A stretch of DNA of 64,000 nucleotides from Anaerofilum sp. An201 (lineage in GTDB: Bacteria; Bacillota; Clostridia; Oscillospirales; Ruminococcaceae). Both the position numbers and the translations under genes were made by a program. A model generated the notes under the pieces. That model was given only the letters and a program-made list of their open reading frames with translations, ran no database searches and was not told where the DNA came from. Shown here piece after piece: positions 9,091-16,718 of the stretch; position 1 is the stretch's first letter, and every line of letters begins with the position of its first letter. Location: contig NZ_NFJT01000009.1 in NCBI RefSeq assembly GCF_002160015.1, positions 42,495-106,494 on the forward strand. The letters are read 5' to 3'.

Positions 9091-10583
9091 GAGGATTCTC
9101 CTTCCACGATTCTTTGAATCAGCGCATCCATCGTGGCATGTTCGGCGGTGATGGTGTGCAGGTTGTATTTGTGCGCCTGTGCCTCGGTCTGTTTCCCGAT
9201 GCAGGCGGCGGTGATGGCGGAACAGTCGGTGTCCTCTCCCAGCGCGGAAACGAACCCGGTCACGGTGGAGGCGCTGGTGAAGGTGACGATGGTCCCCGGC
9301 GTCAGCAGCCCGCGCACACGGTCGGTGTTGGGGGCGGTGTAGCGGGTCTCGTAGCACCGGATGTCATCATAGGCAATGGTACCCCCATCCAGTGCGTCTG
9401 TCAAGGCTCTGGTACCCCATTGGGCGCGGAGGATCAGCACCTTTCCGGTCGGCTTTGCACGGCACAGTGCCTGTCCCAGATGCTCGCCGTCATACACCTC
9501 CGGGATGAGGTCGGCGCGCAGACCGTGCCTGCGAAGCTCGCGGTCGGTGCCGGGGCCGATGGCCGCCAGCTTGACCGGTCCCAGCGCACGCACGTCCCGG
9601 TCGGTGCGCTCCAGCAGATCCATCAGCGCCGACACACCGGCCGGGCTGGTAAAGACCAGCCACTCATACCGCCCGATGTTGTCCACCGCCTGCTCCATCG
9701 CGGGGCAGGGGAGGAGGGGATGTGTCTCGATGCAGGGGAACTCGGTCACATCCGCGCCCAGTGCGCGCAGCCGTTCCGACAGGGTGCCTGCTCGCTCCCG
9801 GGGACGGGTGACGATGACCTTCTTTCCCTTCAGCGGCAGATGGTCGAACCAGTCAAACTGGCGGGAGTAGGCGCACACCTTGCCCACAACAATGATGGCG
9901 GGGCTTTTCACCTGCTCGGTGCGTGCGGTTTCCGGCAGGGTGGAGAGGGTGGCCAGCACCGGCCGCTGCGAGGGTGTGGTGCCCCGCTCGATCACGGCGG
10001 CAGGCATATCCGGCTCCATTCCCGCGTCCAGAAGCCCGCGGCAGATCTCCTCCAGCGCGCTCACGCCCATCAGGAACACCAGTGTACCCCTGGTCTGCAC
10101 CAGCGCCGGGAAGTTGATGTTCAGGGGCTTTCCGGCCCGCTGATGGCCGGTGATGATGTGCAGGGAGGAGCAGCAGTCACGGTGTGTCACCGGGATACCG
10201 GCGTAGGCAGGCACAGCGATGGCCGATGTGATGCCGGGAATCTCCTGAAAGGAAACCCCGTGCTCGGCCAGCAGCTCCAGCTCCTCGCCGCCCCGCCCGA
10301 ACAGGAAGGGATCGCCGCCCTTCAGACGCACCACACATTTGCCTTCCAGCGCCTTTTCCAGCAGAATCCGGTTGATCTGGTCCTGCGGCACCGTGTGGTG
10401 GGAAGACTCCTTGCCCACATTGATGCGCTCGGCGCCGGGGGGGATCAGGTCGAAGATCGCCTGTCCCACCAGCCGGTCGTAGACCACCACATCGGCCGAT
10501 TCGATCGCCTTGCGTCCCTTGATGGTCAGCAGGTCGGGGTCTCCGGGCCCTGCTCCCACCAGAATGACCTGTCCTTTTTTCAT
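9081..10583 (-). CDS. cobA-hemD: fused uroporphyrinogen-III C-methyltransferase / uroporphyrinogen-III synthase
   Basis: A 500-residue bifunctional protein. Residues about 1-245 are the SAM-dependent methyltransferase that makes precorrin-2 (VGAGPGDPDLLTIKG near the start, VVRLKGGDPFLFGRGGEE, and a GxxxTTPSQRP-like segment). Residues about 250-500 are a HemD domain (KVIVTRPRERAGTLSERLRA, WLVFTSPAGVSALMD, VTFTSASTVTGFV), which closes and flips ring D of hydroxymethylbilane. This fusion is common in Clostridia and channels uroporphyrinogen III toward sirohydrochlorin and B12. The start overlaps the hemC stop by 4 bp (ATGA). No separate hemE or downstream heme gene is present here. Confidence 0.96.
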   Translation of the reverse strand: MKKGQVILVGAGPGDPDLLTIKGRKAIESADVVVYDRLVGQAIFDLIPPGAERINVGKESSHHTVPQDQINRILLEKALEGKCVVRLKGGDPFLFGRGGEELELLAEHGVSFQEIPGITSAIAVPAYAGIPVTHRDCCSSLHIITGHQRAGKPLNINFPALVQTRGTLVFLMGVSALEEICRGLLDAGMEPDMPAAVIERGTTPSQRPVLATLSTLPETARTEQVKSPAIIVVGKVCAYSRQFDWFDHLPLKGKKVIVTRPRERAGTLSERLRALGADVTEFPCIETHPLLPCPAMEQAVDNIGRYEWLVFTSPAGVSALMDLLERTDRDVRALGPVKLAAIGPGTDRELRRHGLRADLIPEVYDGEHLGQALCRAKPTGKVLILRAQWGTRALTDALDGGTIAYDDIRCYETRYTAPNTDRVRGLLTPGTIVTFTSASTVTGFVSALGEDTDCSAITAACIGKQTEAQAHKYNLHTITAEHATMDALIQRIVEGESSWN

Positions 10584-11458
10584 CGGTATTTCCTCCTCAT
10601 CTCCTCTGCCAGCGCCCGACCGAGCGCTTCGCCCTGCTCCCGCGGACCGCGGACGGTCTCAAAGCAGCAGATCTCGCCGGGGGCAACATACATTCCCTTC
10701 AGGGTGAGGGTGTCCCCGTCAACGGTGGCAAAGGCCGCCACCGGGGAAGAACATCCGCCGTCCAGTGTGCGCACAAAGGCGCGCTCTGCCAGCAGACAGT
10801 CCCGGCTGACGCTGTCCGCGAAGGTTTGCAGACAGGAGGTGTCCACGCCCTGCCGTGCCTGCACCGCAAGAATGGCCTGCCCCGCGGCGGGAAGGATCTC
10901 CTCGGTGGAAAACCAGCGGCTGATCCGGTGCTCCAGTCCCAGCCGGAGCAGTCCCGCACCGGCCAGCACCAGCGCGGAGAACTCGCCGTCGTCCAGCTTG
11001 CGCAGACGGGTGAGCACATTGCCCCGGACAGGGGCCACCGTCGCTTGGGGGAAAAGGGCTTTCAGCTGCAGCCGGCGGCGCAGCGACGAACATCCGATTG
11101 GCCGGGAAAAGTCGATGGCGTCGGCTCCCTGCGGCAGCACCAGTACGTCGCGGGGGTCGGCGCGTTTCGAAAAGGCCACCAGAGGCAGACGGGGGTCGAT
11201 CTCCATCGGCAGATCCTTGCTGCTGTGGACGGTGATATCCACCCGTCCGTCCAGCAGAGCGGCGTCCAGCTCCTTGACAAACAGCCCCTTGCCGCCGATC
11301 TTGTCCAGCGTCCGGTCGAGGATCTTGTCCCCGGTGGTTTTCATGGTGACGAGCTCGGTTTGCATCTCCGGGTCGCAGCGGCGAATCTCCTCGATCACCA
11401 TTTCCGACTGGATCACGGCAAGGCGGCTTTCCCGGCTGCCGATACGTATCTGTTTCAT
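10580..11458 (-). CDS. hemC: porphobilinogen deaminase (hydroxymethylbilane synthase)
   Basis: A 292-residue enzyme that polymerises four porphobilinogens. It begins IRIGSRESRLAVIQSE, contains VHSSKDLPMEI, the RGNVLTRLRKLDDGEF segment with the catalytic/binding Arg residues, and DGGCSSPVAAFA with the Cys that carries the dipyrromethane cofactor. I chose the ATG at 11458: its ATGA overlaps the sirC stop, and the ORF upstream of it is an out-of-frame reading of sirC. Cytoplasmic. Confidence 0.96.
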   Translation of the reverse strand: MKQIRIGSRESRLAVIQSEMVIEEIRRCDPEMQTELVTMKTTGDKILDRTLDKIGGKGLFVKELDAALLDGRVDITVHSSKDLPMEIDPRLPLVAFSKRADPRDVLVLPQGADAIDFSRPIGCSSLRRRLQLKALFPQATVAPVRGNVLTRLRKLDDGEFSALVLAGAGLLRLGLEHRISRWFSTEEILPAAGQAILAVQARQGVDTSCLQTFADSVSRDCLLAERAFVRTLDGGCSSPVAAFATVDGDTLTLKGMYVAPGEICCFETVRGPREQGEALGRALAEEMRRKYR

Positions 11459-11904
11459 TCCAACTCCTCCAATACAGCGCGGACCCTGCGTGCGGCGACG
11501 GCGGTCTTTTTGTGTTCTTCTCCCTGCGAGACCACGCCGCACACCAGTCCGCTGCCGGTGCAGATGGCGGGGAAGAAGAAGGTGCTTTCCTCCTTCCGGT
11601 CGGCCACGCTCACAAAGATTCCGGCAGCGTTGGCCTCCTGCCAGACCTGACGGTTCACCTCGCGGCAGTCGGTGGCGGCAACGGCCAGGAACGCCCCCGC
11701 AAGGTCGCCCGGCTGGTAGGGCCGCCGGCAGAACCGCGCACCCTCCGGCACAGCTTCGCATTCCGGCGCGATGATGGTCACCGCTGCGCCAAAGGCGAGC
11801 AGCACCTGTGCCCGGCGCAGCGCGATTGTTCCGCCGCCCACAACGACGGCTTTTTTTCCGTTCAGGTCCACAAACAGCGGAAACCGGTATCCCATACAAT
11901 CCAT
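11455..11904 (-). CDS. precorrin-2 dehydrogenase (SirC/Met8/CysG N-domain type)
   Basis: About 149 residues, enough for the NAD-dependent dehydrogenase half only. The Rossmann motif is KKAVVVGGGTIALRRAQ, followed by VTIIAPE and LAVAATDCREVN, then SVADRKEESTFFFPA, all characteristic of the family that oxidises precorrin-2 to sirohydrochlorin (factor II). Cobalt insertion would then be done by CbiK (17540). The ATG at 11904 has a GAGGG site 8 bases away; an in-frame GTG at 11925 that overlaps the hemA stop (GTGA) is the alternative start, adding 7 residues. The C-terminal helical part is short compared with CysG. Confidence 0.92.
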   Translation of the reverse strand: MDCMGYRFPLFVDLNGKKAVVVGGGTIALRRAQVLLAFGAAVTIIAPECEAVPEGARFCRRPYQPGDLAGAFLAVAATDCREVNRQVWQEANAAGIFVSVADRKEESTFFFPAICTGSGLVCGVVSQGEEHKKTAVAARRVRAVLEELE

Positions 11905-11921
11905 ATATGCGTCCCTCTTTT

Positions 11922-13121
11922 TCACGAGACCACCGGCCGGCCGGTGGTGTGCAGGCGGATCTTGCTCTCACAGCGGGTGAGGTTTTCGGAGGTGATGCGC
12001 TCCGCCAGACCGGTCACCAGCAGATCCACCGTCTTGTTCACCGAAAGCTCGATGATCTCCGCCTCGGACAGCCCTTCCTGCAACTCTCTGGCGGTGAGCA
12101 GGCGGCTCACAATGGCCTCTTTCAGGCTGTCCACCGAGGCCATGCAGTCCTTGTAGTTCAGCCAGCGGTAAAAGTTCTCCATCTGCGCCCGCAGAATGGC
12201 GGTCACTTCGGGGGGAACGGTGCGGTTTTCCAGCCGGCTGCCCAGATCGTCCACATTGTAGAGGGCAACGCCGTCCAGCTGTCCGGCTTCGGGCTGGATG
12301 TCCCGCGGGATGGCAAGGTCCACCATCACCGCCGGCAAACGGGAAACCCCGTGCAGCTGTTCCACCGTCACCGTGTAATGAGGGCTGGTGGTGGCGGAAA
12401 GCAGGATGTCACACCCTGCCATCCGAAGGAACCGGTCCTCGTAGGGCACCACGCCGCAGCCGGGCGGCACGATGGTCTGGCCGTGGCGGTAGGTGCGCAG
12501 CGTCACCGACACCGTACACCCCTTCTGCTGCAGCAGCGAGGCGGAAAGACGTCCCATCTCCCCGTTGCCGATCACAAGGGCTTTTTTTCCTTTCAGGTCG
12601 CCCAGCTTTTTTTCCAGCAGGTCCACCGCCATGCTCGCGGCGGAGGTGGGCAGCGCGTTCAGTTTTACCTTTGTGCGTACCTCTTTGCCGGCGGACACCG
12701 CGCAGCAGAACAGGGTTTCCAGCACCGGGTCGGTGGTTCCGGCCTCCCGCGCAAGGGCGACGGCATTCCGCACCTGGGAGATGATCTGGTTCTCGCCAAA
12801 AATGCGGGAGCGCAGTCCCGCCGCCACCTCCATCAGATGCTCGGCGGCTTTGTGGCCGGCGAGGGTGACGAAGGCGTCCTGATAGGGGGCGTATTCGGTT
12901 CCCGCCGCCCGGCACAGCAGCTCGCCGGGGTTCTGCTCGCCGCAGCAGGACAGATACAGCTCTGTGCGGTTGCAGGTGGAAATCAGCACACAGCCGGAAA
13001 TGTGGGGAAAGCTCCGAACCCTGCGCACCATTTCCGCCGTCTGCTGCTTGGTGAAGGACAGCTTTTCCCGCAGGCTGAGGGGCGCCATGCTGTGCTCCAG
13101 CCCCGACATGATGATATTCAC
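11922..13121 (-). CDS. hemA: glutamyl-tRNA reductase
   Basis: A 399-residue NADPH enzyme that reduces Glu-tRNA to glutamate-1-semialdehyde, the first committed step. Signatures are GLEHSMAPLSLREKLSF, LISTCNRTELYL with the catalytic Cys, GENQIISQVRNA, the nucleotide-binding VIGNGEMGRLSASLL and a dimerisation tail. The proposed GTG start at 13121 (giving NIIMSGLEH) matches the family N-terminus and has an AGGAG about 12 bases away; an ATG at 13109 is possible. The longer ORF upstream runs through the riboswitch and is not coding. It is the first gene of a six-gene operon controlled by the upstream cobalamin riboswitch. Confidence 0.95.
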   Translation of the reverse strand: MNIIMSGLEHSMAPLSLREKLSFTKQQTAEMVRRVRSFPHISGCVLISTCNRTELYLSCCGEQNPGELLCRAAGTEYAPYQDAFVTLAGHKAAEHLMEVAAGLRSRIFGENQIISQVRNAVALAREAGTTDPVLETLFCCAVSAGKEVRTKVKLNALPTSAASMAVDLLEKKLGDLKGKKALVIGNGEMGRLSASLLQQKGCTVSVTLRTYRHGQTIVPPGCGVVPYEDRFLRMAGCDILLSATTSPHYTVTVEQLHGVSRLPAVMVDLAIPRDIQPEAGQLDGVALYNVDDLGSRLENRTVPPEVTAILRAQMENFYRWLNYKDCMASVDSLKEAIVSRLLTARELQEGLSEAEIIELSVNKTVDLLVTGLAERITSENLTRCESKIRLHTTGRPVVS

Positions 13122-13171
13122 GAATACTTCACGCTCCTGATCTGCAACATTCACTGCTGTCCGCAAAACGC

Positions 13172-13203
13172 AAAAACTGCGGCAGGTATCACCACTGCCG
13201 CAG
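13172..13203 (-). terminator. riboswitch-controlled intrinsic terminator in the hemA leader
   Basis: On the minus strand the stem CTGCGGCAG, a 9-base loop and CTGCCGCAG are followed by TTTTTG, between the riboswitch and the hemA start. The position fits transcription attenuation by cobalamin. Confidence 0.85.
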
Positions 13204-13261
13204 CCGTTTTTCGCGCACAAACACCTCTGCCGCCCCGGTATACGCCGGGCGGCGAAAAAAA

Positions 13262-13458
13262 TCACCTTGAGCAGGTCTCCTGACTTATGCCTCGCCGGCC
13301 CGCACACAGCCTTCTCGGGCCTTTTGCCCAATGACCGGCTTTCGCCGCGTGTGCAGCCTACGCATATACAGTGGCGGTACCGTTCCGGATTTGCACCGGA
13401 TTTCCTATTCTCTGCCGGGCCTGAACGGGTTCGGCAGCACTCAAGCGGTATCAAATTT
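13262..13458 (-). ncRNA. cobalamin riboswitch upstream of hemA
   Basis: Read on the minus strand, the leader contains the conserved core GGTGCAAATCCGGAACGG, then CCGCCACTGT, and near the 3' end the B12 box AAGTCAGGAGACCTGC (about 13262-13290), which are the diagnostic elements of the cobalamin aptamer. The expected transcription start lies at about 13458, right at the 5' edge. A terminator hairpin follows at 13203-13172, so binding of adenosylcobalamin or a related cobamide should stop transcription of hemA and the genes behind it. The outer boundaries are approximate. Confidence 0.93.
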
Positions 13459-13464
13459 GCCCTG

Positions 13465-13493
13465 ATTATAGCAACCGGGAAATGCTTTGTCAA
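13465..13493 (-). promoter_or_regulatory. consensus sigma-A promoter of the hemA operon
   Basis: On the minus strand TTGACA (13493-13488), exactly 17 bases, TATAAT (13470-13465), with an extended -10 TGC just before it. Both boxes are perfect consensus, so transcription should be strong and control rests on the riboswitch. Confidence 0.93.
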
Positions 13494-13606
13494 CCGGGGC
13501 GGTTTTGCTCCAAAACAAAGGATTTATCTCATTTTATCAGCTTTGCAGGGGGAAGTAAAGGGAAATTCTTGTCTTTCCGGGGCGTTTTGTGCGCAAGAAA
13601 TTCCGG

Positions 13607-13635
13607 TTGACAAACCGCCGCCCGGTGCATAGAAT
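13607..13635 (+). promoter_or_regulatory. sigma-A promoter of cbiC
   Basis: TTGACA (13607-13612), 17 bases, TAGAAT (13630-13635). The start codon of cbiC is about 35 bases after the expected start site, leaving no space for a riboswitch. The rest of the gap between this promoter and the divergent hemA promoter (13494-13606) shows nothing recognisable. Confidence 0.85.
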
Positions 13636-13675
13636 TCTTGTTGAAACCACCACACGGGAAGGGAGCTTCTGGCAT

Positions 13676-14299
13676 ATGATTGAACAGATCAAACCCATGG
13701 ACATCGAAGCGCGCAGCTTTGCCATCATCACAGAGCTGCTGGGCGACCGCAAACTCGACCCCGAAAACGAGCTGGTCATCAAGCGGGTGATCCACACCTC
13801 GGCCGACTTCGACTATGCGGACAACCTGGTCTTTTCGCCGCACGCCGTACAGAAGGGGATCGAAGCGCTGCGCGGCGGCTGCGACATCGTCACCGACACC
13901 CAGATGGCCAAAGCGGGCATCAACAAGACGATCCTGCAAAAGCTGGGCGGACAGGTGCATTGCTTCATGTCCGACCCGGACGTGGCGGCGGAGGCAAAGG
14001 AGAGAGGCGTCACCCGTGCGATCGTGTCGATGGAGCGGGCGGCCAAACTGGAAAAGCCCTGCATTTTTGCTATCGGCAACGCCCCCACCGCGCTGGTCTC
14101 GCTGCACGGGCAGATGCAAAAAGGCCTTGTGCATCCCGCGCTGGTCATCGGCGTGCCGGTGGGATTTGTGAACGTGGTGGAAAGTAAGGAGCTGATCCTT
14201 CAGTCGGAGGTGCCCCACATCGTTGCCAGAGGACGCAAGGGAGGCAGCAATGTGGCGGCTGCCATCTGCAACGCCCTTTTGTACCAGATCATGCGCTGA
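13676..14299 (+). CDS. cbiC: cobalt-precorrin-8 methylmutase
   Basis: A 207-residue enzyme that moves the C11 methyl group to C12 to give cobyrinate. Family signatures are present: EARSFAIITELLG, VIKRVIHTSADFDYADNL with the catalytic His, DTQMAKAGINK, GNAPTALVSLHG, VGFVNVVESKE and ARGRKGGSNVAAAICNAL. The ATG at 13676 follows a GGGAG site and gives normal length; the ORF extends upstream across the promoter. It is transcribed separately from the main cbi operon, about 45 bp before that operon's promoter, and has no riboswitch of its own. Read-through into the next riboswitch leader cannot be excluded. Confidence 0.96.
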   Translation: MIEQIKPMDIEARSFAIITELLGDRKLDPENELVIKRVIHTSADFDYADNLVFSPHAVQKGIEALRGGCDIVTDTQMAKAGINKTILQKLGGQVHCFMSDPDVAAEAKERGVTRAIVSMERAAKLEKPCIFAIGNAPTALVSLHGQMQKGLVHPALVIGVPVGFVNVVESKELILQSEVPHIVARGRKGGSNVAAAICNALLYQIMR

Positions 14300-14343
14300 G
14301 CATTTTGATGACAAAATGTTTCTACGGTTATACGGATTTTTCC

Positions 14344-14372
14344 TTGAAATTCCGCAAAAAGTGTGGTATTCT
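14344..14372 (+). promoter_or_regulatory. sigma-A promoter of the main cbi/cob operon
   Basis: TTGAAA (14344-14349), 17 bases, TATTCT (14367-14372), about 12 bp before the riboswitch begins and 45 bp after the cbiC stop. Confidence 0.82.
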
Positions 14373-14384
14373 CACAGGGAAAAG

Positions 14385-14552
14385 AACAGAAGGTGACCGG
14401 TTGCTTTGGCAGCCGGTAGAATAGGGAAACGGGTGCAAAGCCCGTGCGGGACCGCCGCCGTAACGGCAGAGTTTCGATGAGGAAATGTCACTGTGGGTAC
14501 ACATGGGAAGACAGATTCGGAACGCTGATGCCGGAGCCGGAAGACCTGCCTT
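14385..14552 (+). ncRNA. cobalamin riboswitch upstream of cbiM
   Basis: The core GGGAAACGGGTGCAAAGCCC and the following CGGGACCGCCGCCGTAACGG, plus the B12 box GCCGGAAGACCTGCC at 14536-14550, identify a cobalamin aptamer. It is followed by a hairpin around 14619-14640 (CCGGAGAG/CTCTCCGG) and then a clear terminator, so control of the roughly 18 kb cbi/cob operon is probably by premature termination. The boundaries are approximate. Confidence 0.94.
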
Positions 14553-14647
14553 CTGTTCCATACTGCCGGAAGGGCAGAAAGCATGGAGCGGACGGACCAA
14601 ACGCTTCCATGCCAGGCCGGAGAGAAAGCCTCTCCGGTTCGTATCGG

Positions 14648-14684
14648 CCTTTCTCAAGCTGTTTGAGAAAGGTTATTTTTTTTA
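14648..14684 (+). terminator. intrinsic terminator in the cbiM leader
   Basis: The stem CCTTTCTCAA, a 5-base loop and TTGAGAAAGG are followed by TTATTTTTTTT, ending about 18 bp before the cbiM start. This is the expression platform of the riboswitch. Confidence 0.9.
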
Positions 14685-14701
14685 CAGATGGAGGAATTGA
14701 C

Positions 14702-15457
14702 ATGACAACTTTGGAAAAAAAGCTGCTGTTCTTCTCCATAGTGGCAGGCTTCGCGCTCTGTGTACCCCAGACCGCGTTTGCGATGCACATTATGGAAGGC
14801 TATCTGCCCCCGGTGTTCTGCATTGCGTGGGGGGCTGTCTGCCTGCCGTTCCTGACAGCGGGCGTTATCACCATCCGGCGTCTGATGCAGCAGCACCGCA
14901 AAACCATCCTGCTGTTGGCGATGGCCGGCGCTTTTGTGTTCGTGATTTCCTCGCTCAAGATCCCCTCGGTCAGCGGCAGCTGCAGCCATATGACCGGCAC
15001 CGGTCTGGGCGCGATCCTGTTCGGCGTTCCGGCCACCTCGGTGCTGGGGGTGATCGTGCTGGTGTTCCAGGCGCTTCTGCTGGCACACGGCGGCATCACC
15101 ACACTGGGCGCCAACACCTTCAGCATGGCTGTTGCGGGTCCGCTGGTCACCTGGGCGGTGTATCAGGCCGGCAAAAAATGCAGGCTCCCCAAGCTGTTTA
15201 CGATATTCCTGGCCGCCATGCTGGGCGACCTTTTCACCTATTGCGTCACCAGCGTCCAGCTTGCCCTGGCACATCCCAGTGTGCAGGGGGGCGTGTGGGC
15301 CAGCGTCATCGAGTTCCTGGCGGTGTTCGCCCCCACCCAGCTGCCGCTGGCCGTCATCGAGGGCATCCTCACGATGCTGGTGATGATGGGTCTGGAAACC
15401 TACGCCAAAACCGAATTACACGAGCTGCGCTCTGCGAAAAGGGGGATGTTCCGGTGA
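14702..15457 (+). CDS. cbiM: cobalt ECF transporter substrate-capture protein
   Basis: A 251-residue integral membrane protein of the CbiMNQO cobalt importer. A hydrophobic leader ends AFA, and the mature protein then begins MHIMEGYLPP, the family N-terminus whose Met/His residues bind the metal. Later motifs are SSLKIPSVSGSCSHMTGTGL and LVFQALLLAHGGITTLGAN, also metal-site and core segments, and several membrane spans follow. The ATG at 14702 has a GGAGG site. Its stop overlaps the GTG of cbiN (GTGA). It is the first gene of the riboswitch-controlled operon. Confidence 0.96.
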   Translation: MTTLEKKLLFFSIVAGFALCVPQTAFAMHIMEGYLPPVFCIAWGAVCLPFLTAGVITIRRLMQQHRKTILLLAMAGAFVFVISSLKIPSVSGSCSHMTGTGLGAILFGVPATSVLGVIVLVFQALLLAHGGITTLGANTFSMAVAGPLVTWAVYQAGKKCRLPKLFTIFLAAMLGDLFTYCVTSVQLALAHPSVQGGVWASVIEFLAVFAPTQLPLAVIEGILTMLVMMGLETYAKTELHELRSAKRGMFR

Positions 15458-15795
15458 GCCGCAATACAAAAATTGTTCTTGTCTCTCTGCTGGCCGTGGT
15501 TGTGCTGGCGTTTGTGCCGCTGTTTGCGCTGAAGGACGCGGAGTTCGGCGGCAGCGACGACGCGGGAAGCGTAAAGGTGGAGGAAGTCACCGGGAAGGAA
15601 TACGAGCCCTGGTTCACGCCGGTGCTGGAGCAGATTCTCGGCAGGGAGCTGCCCGGAGAGGTGGAAAGCCTGTTCTTCTGTATCCAGACCGGTCTGGGCG
15701 TCGGCGTGCTGGCCTATGGCTTCGGCTACCTGACAGCGCGCAAAAAATACGGCGGCATGCAGGAATCGGCTTCCGAGCCGGAGGAAACACCGTGA
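15454..15795 (+). CDS. cbiN: cobalt ECF transporter accessory protein
   Basis: A 113-residue protein with two membrane spans (about residues 7-25, and a second around 75-95) and a short external loop with many acidic residues and the family-type EVTGKEYEPWF. CbiN helps CbiM load cobalt. The GTG at 15454 overlaps the cbiM stop and has a GGGGG site 8 bases upstream. The stop overlaps the GTG of cbiQ in the same way. Confidence 0.93.
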   Translation: MSRNTKIVLVSLLAVVVLAFVPLFALKDAEFGGSDDAGSVKVEEVTGKEYEPWFTPVLEQILGRELPGEVESLFFCIQTGLGVGVLAYGFGYLTARKKYGGMQESASEPEETP

Positions 15796-16700
15796 TCGCG
15801 GCACTGCTTGCGGGGCTGGTTTGTTTCAGCCTGTTTGCGGGGCGTCTGCCGTCTGTGTGGCTTGCTGCGGTCTGCCTGCTGACGGCGGCGGGTTTCCTCT
15901 TTTCCGCAGGTCACCGTCACGACAGCGTGCTGACCATGGACGTGTACGCCCGCCGCTCGCGCCTTTGCCGGGAAAACGCCGCATGGAAAGCGGCAGGCAG
16001 CCTTGCCCTTCTCATCCTCTGCATCTGTTCGTCTTCTGCGGTGCCGCCGCTATGCCTGTTTTGCTTTCTGTCGGCTGTCACCGTGGCGGCGGGCGGGATC
16101 CGGGCGCGGGACTATCTCTCGCTGCTGGGGCTGCCGGCGGTGTTCCTGCTGCTGTCTGCTCTGACGCTGCTGTGGGATTTTTACCCCCGGCTTCCGCAGG
16201 AGGCCGCCGTTTCGGTGCCGCTGTTCGGGGGCTGGCTGGCGGTGGTCCCCGCCGCCCAGTCGCTGGGGATGCTGGTGCTGTCCCGGGCGCTGGGGGCGGT
16301 GAGCTGTCTGTACTTCCTCAGCCTGTCCACCCCGCTGCCGGAGCTGCTGGAGGTGCTGCGCCGGGCGCGGATTCCCGCGGTCGTGACCGAGCTGGCGGTG
16401 CTGATGTACCGGTATATCTTTCTTCTGCTGGCCACCTTTCGGGACATGCGCGATTCGGCCGCCAGCCGGCTGGGATACCGCGGACTGAAACGAAGCCTGC
16501 GCACCACCGGTCTTGTATATGGCGGACTGCTGGCGGGCAGCTTTCGGCGGGCGGGCGCCTGCTTTGACGCGATGGAAAGCCGCTGCTATACCGGGCAGAT
16601 CCGTTTCCTCACAGAAAAAAAGAAGGTGACGGCAAAGGGCTTTTTCCTGCTGGCGGTTCCGCTGGCGGGGATGCTGGCAGGCGTATGCATGGGTTTTTGA
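15792..16700 (+). CDS. cbiQ: cobalt ECF transporter transmembrane (T) component
   Basis: A 302-residue protein with about six membrane spans and the CbiQ motifs LELLRRAR-like (ELLEVLRRARIPAVV) and RDSAASRLGYRGLKRSL, the cytoplasmic helices that couple to the ATPase. The segment AVESRCYTG-like (AMESRCYTGQI) near the C-terminus is also typical. It starts GTG, overlaps cbiN by 4 bp, and is 18 bp ahead of cbiO. The N-terminal portion is longer than in many relatives. Confidence 0.93.
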   Translation: MIAALLAGLVCFSLFAGRLPSVWLAAVCLLTAAGFLFSAGHRHDSVLTMDVYARRSRLCRENAAWKAAGSLALLILCICSSSAVPPLCLFCFLSAVTVAAGGIRARDYLSLLGLPAVFLLLSALTLLWDFYPRLPQEAAVSVPLFGGWLAVVPAAQSLGMLVLSRALGAVSCLYFLSLSTPLPELLEVLRRARIPAVVTELAVLMYRYIFLLLATFRDMRDSAASRLGYRGLKRSLRTTGLVYGGLLAGSFRRAGACFDAMESRCYTGQIRFLTEKKKVTAKGFFLLAVPLAGMLAGVCMGF

Positions 16701-16718
16701 AGGAGAAGATAGAGAAGT

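Noticed and set aside
9114..11774. An 886-codon plus-strand frame across hemD, hemC and sirC
   Set aside because: The composition (His, Gly and Arg rich) is that of a shadow in GC-rich DNA and the minus strand holds three well-known enzymes there.
11459..11971. N-terminal extension of the hemC frame
   Set aside because: It reads sirC out of frame; the family start and an ATGA overlap fix hemC at 11458.
13122..13493. N-terminal extension of the hemA frame
   Set aside because: It runs through the riboswitch and terminator, which are structured RNA, and has no similarity to HemA.
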